A stretch of DNA of 64,000 nucleotides from Eubacteriaceae bacterium (lineage in GTDB: Bacteria; Bacillota; Clostridia; Lachnospirales; Lachnospiraceae): the NCBI GenBank assembly GCA_902362455.1, contig CABIWJ010000004.1, positions 62,001-126,000 of the forward strand, in the 5' to 3' direction. A model generated the notes under the pieces. It did not search any database. It was given only the letters and a program-made list of their open reading frames with translations, and was not told the DNA's origin. Numbering within the stretch: position 1 is the first letter of the stretch; every line of letters begins with the position of its first letter. Both the position numbers and the translations under genes were made by a program. This document shows positions 18,442-26,213 of this stretch, piece by piece.

Positions 18442-19401
18442 ATGCAGTGGAAGAAATTTACGCTTGAGACAACAACGGATGCTGTTGACTTAGTTAGTGG
18501 AGCATTAATGGAAGCTGGAATCGACAGTTTTGAAATAGAAGATAAGAAGCAGATTAGTGAAGCTGAGAAAGAAGCTATGTATATAGATATACTTCCAGAG
18601 TTAGTGGATGATGGAGTAGCAAGAATAATATTCTATATGGATATTGATACAAGTGATAAGAAAGAACAGGAAATTCTTGATAACATTAATACACAGCTTG
18701 AGGAGTTAAGAACATTTGTAGATATTGGCTCAGGCAAGATAACAGAGGGAACAACAGAGGACAAGGATTGGATAAATAAATGGAAAGAATTCTTTAAACC
18801 ATTTGCAATTGACGATATTTTAGTAAAGCCAACCTGGGAAAATGTAGAAGATATCGATAAATATAAGATGGTAATTGAAATTGATCCGGGGACCGCATTT
18901 GGAACAGGACTTCACGAAACAACGCAGCTTTGCATAAGACAGCTTAGAAAATATATAACAAATGATACAAATCTCTTAGATGTAGGCTGTGGAAGTGGAA
19001 TCTTATCAATTATCGGAAGAAAATTAGGTGCTAAAAATGCATTTGGAATTGATATAGACGAAGCAGCGGTAACAGCATCAATTGAGAATGCTAAGGTTAA
19101 TGGTGTAGACAATAATATTGAATTCATTAAGGGAAATATTATTGATGATAAAGAAATTAAAGATAAGGCAGGATATGGATGTTACGATATAGTAGTTGCT
19201 AATATTTTAGCAGACATAATAATTCCTTTATCTAAAGTAATTGCACCACATCTTAAGAGGGGTGGATTATTTATTACATCAGGAATTATTTATAATAAAG
19301 AGGCTGATGTGGTAAAGGCAATAGAAGAAAATGAGCAGTTAGAAGTTAAAGAGATAACCAGACAGAAAGACTGGGTAAGTGTGACTGCTATTAGAAAATA
19401 A
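18442..19401 (+). CDS. prmA: Ribosomal protein L11 methyltransferase
   Basis: SAM-dependent methyltransferase that modifies ribosomal protein L11. The N-terminal substrate-recognition domain begins MQWKKFTLETT, matching the PrmA start. The catalytic domain has IDPGTAFGTGLHETT, LLDVGCGSGIL (SAM motif I) and VVANILADIIIPL (motif IV). About 319 residues, normal length. The ATG at 18442 is chosen, six bases after GGAG; the ATG at 18430 overlaps that site. It is followed by rsmE, the conserved prmA-rsmE pair. Confidence 0.96.
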   Translation: MQWKKFTLETTTDAVDLVSGALMEAGIDSFEIEDKKQISEAEKEAMYIDILPELVDDGVARIIFYMDIDTSDKKEQEILDNINTQLEELRTFVDIGSGKITEGTTEDKDWINKWKEFFKPFAIDDILVKPTWENVEDIDKYKMVIEIDPGTAFGTGLHETTQLCIRQLRKYITNDTNLLDVGCGSGILSIIGRKLGAKNAFGIDIDEAAVTASIENAKVNGVDNNIEFIKGNIIDDKEIKDKAGYGCYDIVVANILADIIIPLSKVIAPHLKRGGLFITSGIIYNKEADVVKAIEENEQLEVKEITRQKDWVSVTAIRK

Positions 19402-19407
19402 ATGGAT

Positions 19408-19556
19408 ATAGTGTGGAAGAATTGCATCAATATGACAATTATTTCACATAGCTATTTGTTTCGGAGCGAAAGCAAATAGCCGTTATGGCAGATGAGAAAT
19501 CGCCTGCGCGAATTTCTCATCGCCTCCTCGCGAATAATTCGCTCGGAAATGAGGAT
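19408..19556 (+). repeat. Multi-hairpin intergenic element, copy 3 (abuts the rsmE ribosome binding site)
   Basis: Hairpin 1: GTGTGGAAGAATTG / CAATTATTTCACAT. Hairpin 2: GCTATTTG / CAAATAGC around TTTCGGAGCGAAAG. Hairpin 3: GATGAGAAAT / ATTTCTCATC. It ends TTCGCTCGGAAATGAGG, where TTCGCTC complements GAGCGAA of the hairpin 2 loop and GAGG is the rsmE Shine-Dalgarno. It is a clear homologue of copy 1. Confidence 0.85.
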
Positions 19557-19560
19557 TAAG

Positions 19561-20307
19561 GTGCATCATTTTTTTGTAACAGAGAATCAGGTTAATAAAG
19601 AAAATAAAGAGATAATAATTACTGGAAGTGACGTGAATCATATTATTAATGTGCTTAGAATGAAAGCCGGAGAGGAAGTATTAATAAGTGATGGCAACGG
19701 AAATGATTATCTTGGCAGGATTAAAGACGGTTCAGACAGAGACAAGGTGTTAGTGGATATCACTGATGAGAAATACGAGGGCTCAGAATTGCCATCTAAA
19801 ATATATCTTTTTCAGGGATTACCAAAGAGTGATAAGATGGAAATGATTATACAAAAAGCTGTTGAGTTAGGTGTATATGAAATTATTCCTGTAGCTACAA
19901 AGAGAGCAGTAGTGAAGTTAGATGCTAAAAAAGAAAGTGCAAAGCTTAAGAGATGGAATGGTATATCTGAAAGTGCGGCAAAACAGTCCAGAAGAAGTAT
20001 AATTCCTAAGGTAAATAATGTTATGAGCTTCAAAGAAGCAATAAATTATGCAAAAACACTTGACATAAATTTAATTCCGTATGAAAATTACAAGGATATG
20101 TCTGAAACTAAGGAAGTCATTGCAAATGTGAAAAAGGGAATGTCGGTCGGAATATTTATCGGACCTGAAGGTGGCTTCGATGAAGCAGAAATAGATACAG
20201 CAGTAGAATCAGGCATTAACAGAATTTCATTGGGAAAGAGAATATTAAGAACGGAGACAGCAGGATTAATGATAGTCTCTGTATTAATGTTTAAATTAGA
20301 AGATTAA
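19561..20307 (+). CDS. rsmE: 16S rRNA (uracil(1498)-N(3))-methyltransferase
   Basis: SPOUT-fold methyltransferase that modifies U1498 of 16S rRNA. It begins (M)HHFFVTENQV, the RsmE N-terminal PUA-like region, and ends with the knot motifs IGPEGGFDEAEI and LGKRILRTETAGL. About 248 residues, normal length. The start chosen is GTG at 19561, six bases after GAGG; an open frame extends upstream to 19492 but that part is the repeated hairpin element and is not coding. It lies 159 bases after prmA. Confidence 0.95.
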   Translation: MHHFFVTENQVNKENKEIIITGSDVNHIINVLRMKAGEEVLISDGNGNDYLGRIKDGSDRDKVLVDITDEKYEGSELPSKIYLFQGLPKSDKMEMIIQKAVELGVYEIIPVATKRAVVKLDAKKESAKLKRWNGISESAAKQSRRSIIPKVNNVMSFKEAINYAKTLDINLIPYENYKDMSETKEVIANVKKGMSVGIFIGPEGGFDEAEIDTAVESGINRISLGKRILRTETAGLMIVSVLMFKLED

Positions 20308-20450
20308 TTATAAAATTAGTCATTAGTCTATTAAGTTATTCATTAAATTATTAATCCATTCTTTAATTACGTTATTCATTTATCAAATTATTAATTAATT
20401 TGTTTATCAGATGGATAATTATGCAAAATATTATATAGAAAGGTACGAAA

Positions 20451-21605
20451 ATGGAAGCATATTTAGATAATTCCGCAACAACTAAAGTATTTGATGAAGT
20501 CAAAGATATAATGGTAGAGACGATGTTAAAAGATTATGGTAATCCGTCCTCTATGCACCTTCGAGGAGTTGAAGCGGAGAAGTATGTTAAAGAAGCAAGA
20601 GAAAATATAGCTAAGACACTTAAAGTTGATGAGAAAGAGATAGTATTTACATCAGGTGGAACAGAGTCTAATAATATGGCTATCATAGGAACTGCATTAG
20701 CTAATAAAAGAGCTGGTAATCATATAATTACCACAGCGGTTGAGCATGCATCGGTTCATAATACAATGGAATTTTTAGCTGAACAAGGCTTTAGGATAAC
20801 ATATCTTAATGTAAATGAATCAGGCGTTATTAATATAAAAGATTTAGAAGATGCGATATGTGATGACACAATTCTTATATCAGTTATGTATGTTAATAAT
20901 GAAATAGGTTCAGTGATGCCAATTAGTGAGATAGCCGAAGTGATAAAGGCTAAGAAGCCGGATGTAGTCTTTCATGTAGATGCAATACAGGCATATGGTA
21001 AATATCATATTTATCCTAGAAGAATGGGTATAGACCTGTTATCAGTAAGTGGACATAAGATTCATGGACCTAAGGGTTCGGGTTTTCTTTATGTTAGAGA
21101 TAAATTAAAAATCAAGCCTATAATCTATGGTGGCGGTCAACAGAAAGGAATGCGTTCTGGAACTGAAAATGTACCGGGAATTGCAGGAATCGGTGTAGCT
21201 GCTAAGAAAATTTATGAAAACTTTGATGAAAATATAGACAGACTCTATGAATTAAAAGATTATCTTATTGATGAGTTGTCTAAGATAGAAAATGTAAGGA
21301 TTCACAGTAAGAAAGGCAGAGACTTTGCACCACAGATAGTCAATGCAAGTTTTGTTGGTGTACGTAGCGAGGTGCTCCTGCATTCATTAGAAGACAGGAA
21401 AATATATGTATCAGCAGGTTCTGCATGTAGTACAAATAAACATACTGTCAGTGCTACCCTTAAAGGTATAGGTCTTGATTTTGATGAAATAGAGTCAGCT
21501 ATAAGATTCAGTTTTTGTATATTTACTACTAAAGAAGAGATAGATTATACAGTAAGTGTGATTAATGAGCTGTTACCAAGATTAAGATTATTTAGACGAA
21601 AATAA
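20451..21605 (+). CDS. Cysteine desulfurase (NifS/IscS family)
   Basis: PLP enzyme that takes sulfur from cysteine as a protein persulfide. AYLDNSATTKV start, FTSGGTESNNMAI, SVSGHKIHGPKGSGF (Schiff-base Lys203) and SAGSACSTNK (catalytic Cys326) identify it. 384 residues. It lies 90 bases before thiI, matching the NifZ/IscS-ThiI pairing, so its main role is probably sulfur supply for 4-thiouridine in tRNA and perhaps thiazole, rather than Fe-S assembly; no iscU/iscR is adjacent. AAAGG precedes the ATG. Confidence 0.93.
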   Translation: MEAYLDNSATTKVFDEVKDIMVETMLKDYGNPSSMHLRGVEAEKYVKEARENIAKTLKVDEKEIVFTSGGTESNNMAIIGTALANKRAGNHIITTAVEHASVHNTMEFLAEQGFRITYLNVNESGVINIKDLEDAICDDTILISVMYVNNEIGSVMPISEIAEVIKAKKPDVVFHVDAIQAYGKYHIYPRRMGIDLLSVSGHKIHGPKGSGFLYVRDKLKIKPIIYGGGQQKGMRSGTENVPGIAGIGVAAKKIYENFDENIDRLYELKDYLIDELSKIENVRIHSKKGRDFAPQIVNASFVGVRSEVLLHSLEDRKIYVSAGSACSTNKHTVSATLKGIGLDFDEIESAIRFSFCIFTTKEEIDYTVSVINELLPRLRLFRRK

Positions 21606-21695
21606 TATATATAAATTTATTTGCAAGGGATATATTTTAGTACCCTGCAAATTTAGATGAGATAGTTAACAGTTAATAGAAAATGGAGGAAAAAG

Positions 21696-22874
21696 ATGTT
21701 TAAAGCATTTTTATTAAAATACGCTGAAATCGGTGTTAAGGGCAAAAACAGATATATATTTGAAGATGCGTTAGTTAAACAGATTCAGCTTGCACTTGAG
21801 AAAGTTGATGGTGAATTCGAAATTGTAAAAGTATCAGGAAGAATATATGCTATTGCAAAAGATGAATTCGATTACGATGAGACAGTTTCAGCACTTACCA
21901 AAGTATTTGGCATAGTAGGAATTTGTCCATTAGTGCAGATAGAAGATGATGGTTTTGATGATTTAAGTGAGAAAGTTATAGAATATCTTAAGAAGATGTA
22001 TCCGGGAAAGGATTACACATTTAAGGTTAATGCAAGAAGAGCAAGAAAGAACTATCCGTTATCATCACCAGAGATTAATATGGAGTTAGGAGGAAGAATA
22101 CTTGATGCAATTCCTAATGTAAAAGTAGATGTTCATAATCCTGATATAATGGTAAATGTGGAAATCAGAGAGAAGATTAATATATATACAGAAACAATCA
22201 AGGGAGCGGGTGGTATGCCGATAGGTACTGCAGGTAAAGCTATGCTACTTTTATCAGGCGGAATAGATAGCCCGGTTGCAGGCTATATGATTGCAAAACG
22301 AGGAGTTACTCTAGAGGCAACTTATTTCCATGCACCACCTTATACAAGCGAGAGAGCAAAACAGAAAGTTATAGATTTAGCCAAAATAGTTGCAAAATAC
22401 TCAGGACCAATTAAGTTAAATATTGTGAATTTTACAGACCCACAGTTATATATCTATGAAGTGTGTCCACATGAAGAATTAACAATTATTATGAGAAGAT
22501 ATATGATGAGAATAGCTGAACATTTTGCTAAGGAATCAGGCTGTCTCGGACTTATCACAGGTGAAAGTATCGGTCAGGTGGCAAGCCAGACAATGCAGTC
22601 ATTAAATGCTACAAATGAAGTCTGTGAATTACCTGTATACAGACCTGTTATAGCTTTTGATAAACAGGATATAATTGATATATCGAATAATATAGGGACA
22701 TATGAGACATCAATACTTCCATTTGAAGATTGCTGTACAATATTCGTAGCAAAACACCCTGTTACAAAGCCAAATGTAAATATTATCAGAAATTCAGAAG
22801 CAAAACTCGGTGAAAAAATGGACGAATTAGTTAAAAAAGCGATTGAAACAGTAGAAGTTGTGATGTGTGAATAA
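21696..22874 (+). CDS. thiI: tRNA 4-thiouridine sulfurtransferase ThiI
   Basis: Adenylates U8 of tRNA and transfers sulfur to form 4-thiouridine; also able to feed thiamine thiazole synthesis in some species. The N-terminal ferredoxin-like plus THUMP domain (to about residue 165) is followed by the PP-loop ATP pyrophosphatase motif LLSGGIDSPVAGYM, then FEDCCTIFVAKHP near the end. 392 residues: the C-terminal rhodanese domain of the E. coli protein is absent, as in most Firmicutes. TGGAGG precedes the ATG. A foldback element follows. Confidence 0.95.
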   Translation: MFKAFLLKYAEIGVKGKNRYIFEDALVKQIQLALEKVDGEFEIVKVSGRIYAIAKDEFDYDETVSALTKVFGIVGICPLVQIEDDGFDDLSEKVIEYLKKMYPGKDYTFKVNARRARKNYPLSSPEINMELGGRILDAIPNVKVDVHNPDIMVNVEIREKINIYTETIKGAGGMPIGTAGKAMLLLSGGIDSPVAGYMIAKRGVTLEATYFHAPPYTSERAKQKVIDLAKIVAKYSGPIKLNIVNFTDPQLYIYEVCPHEELTIIMRRYMMRIAEHFAKESGCLGLITGESIGQVASQTMQSLNATNEVCELPVYRPVIAFDKQDIIDISNNIGTYETSILPFEDCCTIFVAKHPVTKPNVNIIRNSEAKLGEKMDELVKKAIETVEVVMCE

Positions 22875-22895
22875 AATGGAATAAATAATGTAGGT

Positions 22896-23086
22896 GTTAT
22901 AAATCAGCTAGTATTTATGTCTAACGAAAACAAGCGCATTTTCTCGTTTTGTTGCGTCGTTTATTGAAAGCTGTTACGCGAACTCGCCTCAGGCTCAAAC
23001 AGTGCTTCACAACTTTCATTATACTCGCAAAACTTCGAAATTAAGCTATGTTTTCTTATATACATAAATACTAACTGATTATAAAC
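22896..23086. repeat. Foldback (MITE-like) element of about 190 bp
   Basis: The stretch is one long imperfect palindrome. The outer arms are TATAAATCAGCTAGTATTT (left, ending in ATGT at 22920) and the inverse of TATAATCAGTTAGTATTT (right, 23062-23085). The arms stay alignable inwards (AACGAAAACA, TTTTG.TGCG, TGAAAGCTGT against the matching right-arm blocks) to the centre GCCTCAGGC at 22986-22994, which is the geometric midpoint. No open reading frame inside looks coding. It may be a non-autonomous mobile element or a long transcript hairpin at the 3' end of thiI. No transposase is in the window. Confidence 0.7.
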
Positions 23087-23188
23087 TACATTAATGGATA
23101 AGAAATATAAGATAAGTAATGAAACGTAGAGCAGAATAGAATACTGATTAGATGATACTAACGGAGCAGTATCAGGAATTTCAGACAA

Positions 23189-23219
23189 GAAAAAACTGCT
23201 ACACAATGTGTAACAGTTT
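23189..23219 (-). terminator. Terminator of the HPr-like gene (minus strand)
   Basis: Minus strand: AAACTGTTACACA / TGTGTAGCAGTTT with one mismatch and then TTTCTTG. It lies just past the stop of the minus-strand gene. Confidence 0.8.
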
Positions 23220-23232
23220 CAATATGTACTGA

Positions 23233-23466
23233 TTATTCAACGATGTATGGTTTTAATACAGATAAAATCTCATCGATATTATCTTCAGCGTGAATATTTA
23301 AATCAATATTTTTAGATAAATCCAAACTGAAAATTCCCATAATAGATTTTGCATCGATAACATATCTACCTGATACTAAATCAAAATCAGAATCGAATTT
23401 TGTAATATCATTTACGAATGCCTTTACCTTGTCGATTGAATTTAAACATATTTTAACTGTTTTCAT
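23233..23466 (-). CDS. HPr-like protein lacking the phosphoacceptor histidine
   Basis: 77-residue protein that aligns by eye with HPr of the phosphotransferase system: a first strand MKTVKICLN, then KAFVNDITKF, then YVIDAKSIMGIFSLDL and a final helix. The HPr active-site segment (GLHARP with His15) is replaced by SIDKVK, so it cannot carry the PEP-derived phosphate. AKSIMGIFSL keeps a Ser at the position of regulatory Ser46. This pattern resembles Crh, the regulatory HPr homologue of Bacillus, and suggests a signalling rather than transport role (inference). AGGAGG precedes the ATG. It is divergent from mtaB and has its own terminator. Confidence 0.7.
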   Translation of the reverse strand: MKTVKICLNSIDKVKAFVNDITKFDSDFDLVSGRYVIDAKSIMGIFSLDLSKNIDLNIHAEDNIDEILSVLKPYIVE

Positions 23467-23528
23467 TTAAAATACCTCCTATCACAATAATATAGTAATC
23501 TTTTTGAACTAGTGATATATGTGATTAT

Positions 23529-23540
23529 GTGATTAATCAC
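23529..23540. promoter_or_regulatory. Perfect 12-base palindrome between HPr-like gene and mtaB
   Basis: GTGATTAATCAC, preceded by a half copy GTGATTAT. It lies downstream of the predicted HPr-like promoter start and could be an operator. No known regulator is assigned. Confidence 0.35.
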
Positions 23541-23549
23541 CATATTTAT

Positions 23550-23578
23550 ATACTACATTTTATATGGATAAAAGTCAA
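23550..23578 (-). promoter_or_regulatory. Probable promoter of the HPr-like gene
   Basis: Minus strand TTGACT (23578-23573), 17 bases, TAGTAT (23555-23550). It implies a leader of about 80 bases containing the palindrome. Confidence 0.45.
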
Positions 23579-23637
23579 CTAAAAAATAATTATAGTACAA
23601 AATATAAACAACAAATATAAGAAATGAGGAAGCAAAA

Positions 23638-24951
23638 TTGAAGAAAAAAGTCGCATTACACAATTTAGGATGTAAGGTTAATGCATATGAAACAGAGGCA
23701 ATGGGGGAAGAATTAGCTAATAGTGGATATGAGATAGTACCTTTTGAAGAGGGTGCAGACATTTATATTATAAATACATGTACGGTTACTAATATTGCAG
23801 ACAGAAAATCAAGACAGATGCTTCATAAAGCAAAGAAGATGAATAAAGATGCAATAGTAGTAGCAGTAGGCTGTTATGCACAGGCAGCTTCAGAGAAGTT
23901 AAAGAAAGATGAATCTATTGATATAATTGTTGGAAATGATATGAAAAAGGACATTGTTAATATAATCAATAATTGTGTTGATAAAAAAGTATCTGTTGTT
24001 GATATAAATGATACAAAGGTGAAAAGACAATATGAAGAGTTGAATATTGAAAGTATGGAAGAACATACAAGGGCATACATTAAGATTCAGGACGGCTGTA
24101 ACCAGTTTTGTACATATTGTATAATTCCTTATGCAAGGGGCAGGGTGAGAAGCAGAAAGTTAGAGAATATAATAAATGAGGTAAAGAGATTAGCTGATAA
24201 TGGATATAAAGAGATAGTTTTAACAGGCATTCACCTTAGTTCATACGGGATTGATATTCAGGATGAAAATGTTTCGCTTATGGATGTAATAGAAGAAATA
24301 GGTAAAAATGATGGAATAAAGAGAATAAGATTAGGTTCATTAGAGCCTAGAATAATAACTGAGGAATTCTTAGAAAGACTAACTAAAGTAGATGCATTTT
24401 GTCCACATTTTCATTTGTCATTACAAAGTGGCTGTGATGAAACATTAAAGCGAATGAACAGAAGATATACTTCTGAGGAATATTTAGAGGGTTGTAAATT
24501 AATCAGAAAATATTATCCTAAAGCAGCGATTACCACAGATGTTATTGTCGGTTTTCCAGGAGAAACTGAAGAAGAATTTAATAAATGTAAGAACTTTCTG
24601 GAAAAAGTGAATTTTGCCCAGATGCATATATTCAAGTATTCAAGAAGAGAGGGTACTAAGGCAGCTATAATGCCTGAGCAGATAGAAGATGAAGTTAAGG
24701 CGTTAAGAAGCGATGCGCTTATTGAGTTAAATGAAAGACTTCATAAGGACTATCTAAACAGTTTCATAGGTGATACTAAAGAGGTGTTATTTGAAGAAAA
24801 AGTTAAGATATATGATAAAGAATATTTCATTGGACATACTATGGAATATGTTAAGGTTGCGATAGATACAGATGAGAATTTAGAGAATAGAATAGTAGCA
24901 GTAAAACTTAAAGAATTATTAAATAATGAAATAGTACTTGCTATGTTTTAA
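23638..24951 (+). CDS. mtaB: tRNA (N6-threonylcarbamoyladenosine(37)-C2)-methylthiotransferase MtaB
   Basis: Radical SAM enzyme that converts t6A37 to ms2t6A in tRNA. The N-terminal UPF0004 domain starts HNLGCKVNAYETEAM (Cys12) with further cluster cysteines in INTCTV and AVGCYA. The radical SAM motif is C154-x3-C158-x2-C161 in DGCNQFCTYCIIPYARG. A TRAM domain ends the protein. LGCKVN rather than LGCxKN supports MtaB over RimO/MiaB. Starts at TTG 23638, after GAGGAAG. 437 residues. mtaB follows rsmE in Bacillus; here three genes intervene. Confidence 0.95.
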   Translation: MKKKVALHNLGCKVNAYETEAMGEELANSGYEIVPFEEGADIYIINTCTVTNIADRKSRQMLHKAKKMNKDAIVVAVGCYAQAASEKLKKDESIDIIVGNDMKKDIVNIINNCVDKKVSVVDINDTKVKRQYEELNIESMEEHTRAYIKIQDGCNQFCTYCIIPYARGRVRSRKLENIINEVKRLADNGYKEIVLTGIHLSSYGIDIQDENVSLMDVIEEIGKNDGIKRIRLGSLEPRIITEEFLERLTKVDAFCPHFHLSLQSGCDETLKRMNRRYTSEEYLEGCKLIRKYYPKAAITTDVIVGFPGETEEEFNKCKNFLEKVNFAQMHIFKYSRREGTKAAIMPEQIEDEVKALRSDALIELNERLHKDYLNSFIGDTKEVLFEEKVKIYDKEYFIGHTMEYVKVAIDTDENLENRIVAVKLKELLNNEIVLAMF

Positions 24952-25063
24952 ATTTTATATTAGAATAATGAAAGATATTTTTGAGCGTGATATTTTTGAG
25001 TGAAAGATATTTATAAATTTAAATTAGTATAAAGCGAAAGAAAAATATTAGTAAAGGAAAAAA

Positions 25064-25110
25064 ACTGCCGAAAGCTTTCTTTCGTTATAAATGGCAGTAT
25101 CGCATATGCG
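25064..25110. repeat. Hairpin and palindrome before ireB
   Basis: ACTGCC / GGCAGT (25064-25069, 25093-25098) encloses CGAAAG / CTTTCG, and is followed by the ten-base palindrome CGCATATGCG (25101-25110). No T-run follows. The structure could end mtaB transcription weakly or shape the ireB leader. Confidence 0.5.
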
Positions 25111-25127
25111 GTAAATGGTATGAATAG

Positions 25128-25391
25128 ATGAATAACAATATTAATAATACACAGTATTTTAGAGCACCGGCAGAGGCAAAACTTGAAGTGGGACAGATTT
25201 TAGAGTGCGTGTACAAAGCACTTGTTGAAAAGGGATATAATCCTGTTAATCAGATAGTGGGATATATCATGTCCGGAGATCCAACTTATATAACAAGCCA
25301 TAATAACGCCAGAAGTCTCATAATGCGTGTTGAAAGAGATGAACTTATCGAAGAAGCTTTAACATATTACATAAATAATAAGCTTAAATAA
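25128..25391 (+). CDS. ireB: IreB family regulatory phosphoprotein (UPF0297)
   Basis: Small helical protein; in Enterococcus IreB is a substrate of the Ser/Thr kinase IreK and influences cephalosporin resistance. [28 protein letters not shown] followed by [13 protein letters not shown] is the near-invariant signature. A short Asn-rich N-terminus precedes it. 87 residues, normal. Only a weak ribosome binding site (GGTATGAATAG) precedes the ATG. Forms the conserved trio ireB-ruvX-DUF1292 (yrzL-yrrK-yrzB in Bacillus). Confidence 0.93.
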   Translation: MNNNINNTQYFRAPAEAKLEVGQILECVYKALVEKGYNPVNQIVGYIMSGDPTYITSHNNARSLIMRVERDELIEEALTYYINNKLK

Positions 25392-25408
25392 TAGAAATGA
25401 GGTATATT

Positions 25409-25834
25409 ATGCGAATAATGGGCTTGGACTTTGGCTCTAAGACCGTTGGGGTAGCGGTTTCTGATCCACTTTATATTACAGCACAGGGTGTTGAGATTAT
25501 CCGCAGAGAGCAGGAGAATAAACTTAGAAAGACACTTGCAAGAATAGAAGAATTAGTTAAAGAATATGAAGTAGAGGAAATCGTACTTGGACTTCCGAAG
25601 AATATGAATAATTCAATTGGTGAACGTGCAGAAAAGACCTTAGAATTCAAAGCAATGTTAGAGAGAAGAATAGGACTTAATGTTGTTATGTGGGACGAAA
25701 GACTAACAACTGTAGCTGCTGATAAGACTATGATGGAAGCCGGTGTCAGAAGAGAGAACAGAAAGAAATATGTAGATCAGATAGCTGCAACATTTATATT
25801 GCAAGGCTATTTAGATTCGCGTGCTGGACAATAG
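25409..25834 (+). CDS. ruvX: Holliday junction resolvase-like RuvX/YqgF
   Basis: RNase H-fold nuclease linked to 16S rRNA 5' maturation and proposed as a junction resolvase. [18 protein letters not shown] carries the first catalytic Asp; [17 protein letters not shown] and [15 protein letters not shown] hold the other acidic residues. About 141 residues. ATG at 25409 follows GAGG by six bases; ATG at 25397 overlaps this site. 17 bases after ireB. Confidence 0.94.
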   Translation: MRIMGLDFGSKTVGVAVSDPLYITAQGVEIIRREQENKLRKTLARIEELVKEYEVEEIVLGLPKNMNNSIGERAEKTLEFKAMLERRIGLNVVMWDERLTTVAADKTMMEAGVRRENRKKYVDQIAATFILQGYLDSRAGQ

Positions 25835-25918
25835 ATATACGTGTATATACGTGGTGTAGTCTGCTTATGGCGAAGGCAGGTTATGCGTAATTATAGTCGC
25901 CAGGAAAAGAGGTTAATT

Positions 25919-26194
25919 ATGTCACAGACAATCAAATTTACAGATGTTGAAACCAACGAAGAAATAGAATTTGAAGTTGTAGAAGAAACAAGAGTTAATA
26001 ATGTTAATTATTTATTAGTTACAGAAAGTAATGTGACTGTAGATGCATCAGATGATGAAGTTGCATATATTTTAAAAGATTTATCATCACCTGAAGATAC
26101 AGAGGCTAAATATGAAATTGTTGAGGACGATAACGAGTTGGAATATATTTCTAAAATTTTTGAAGAACTTTTAGAAGATGTAGATATAAATTAA
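25919..26194 (+). CDS. DUF1292 family protein (YrzB-like)
   Basis: Acidic 91-residue protein of unknown function. IKFTDVETNEEIEFEVVEETRVNNVNYLLVTES and the later ILKDLSS are typical of DUF1292. The ATG at 25919 is chosen because AGAGG lies six bases before it; the longer frame from 25841 adds a basic, unrelated stretch. It sits third in the conserved ireB-ruvX-DUF1292 group and is 19 bases before the RNase J start. Confidence 0.9.
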   Translation: MSQTIKFTDVETNEEIEFEVVEETRVNNVNYLLVTESNVTVDASDDEVAYILKDLSSPEDTEAKYEIVEDDNELEYISKIFEELLEDVDIN

Positions 26195-26213
26195 TTTGAA
26201 TGGAGGAAATACT

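Noticed and set aside
19492-19560. N-terminal extension of rsmE
   Set aside because: The frame is open but lies in the repeated hairpin element; the RsmE N-terminus and ribosome binding site support GTG at 19561.
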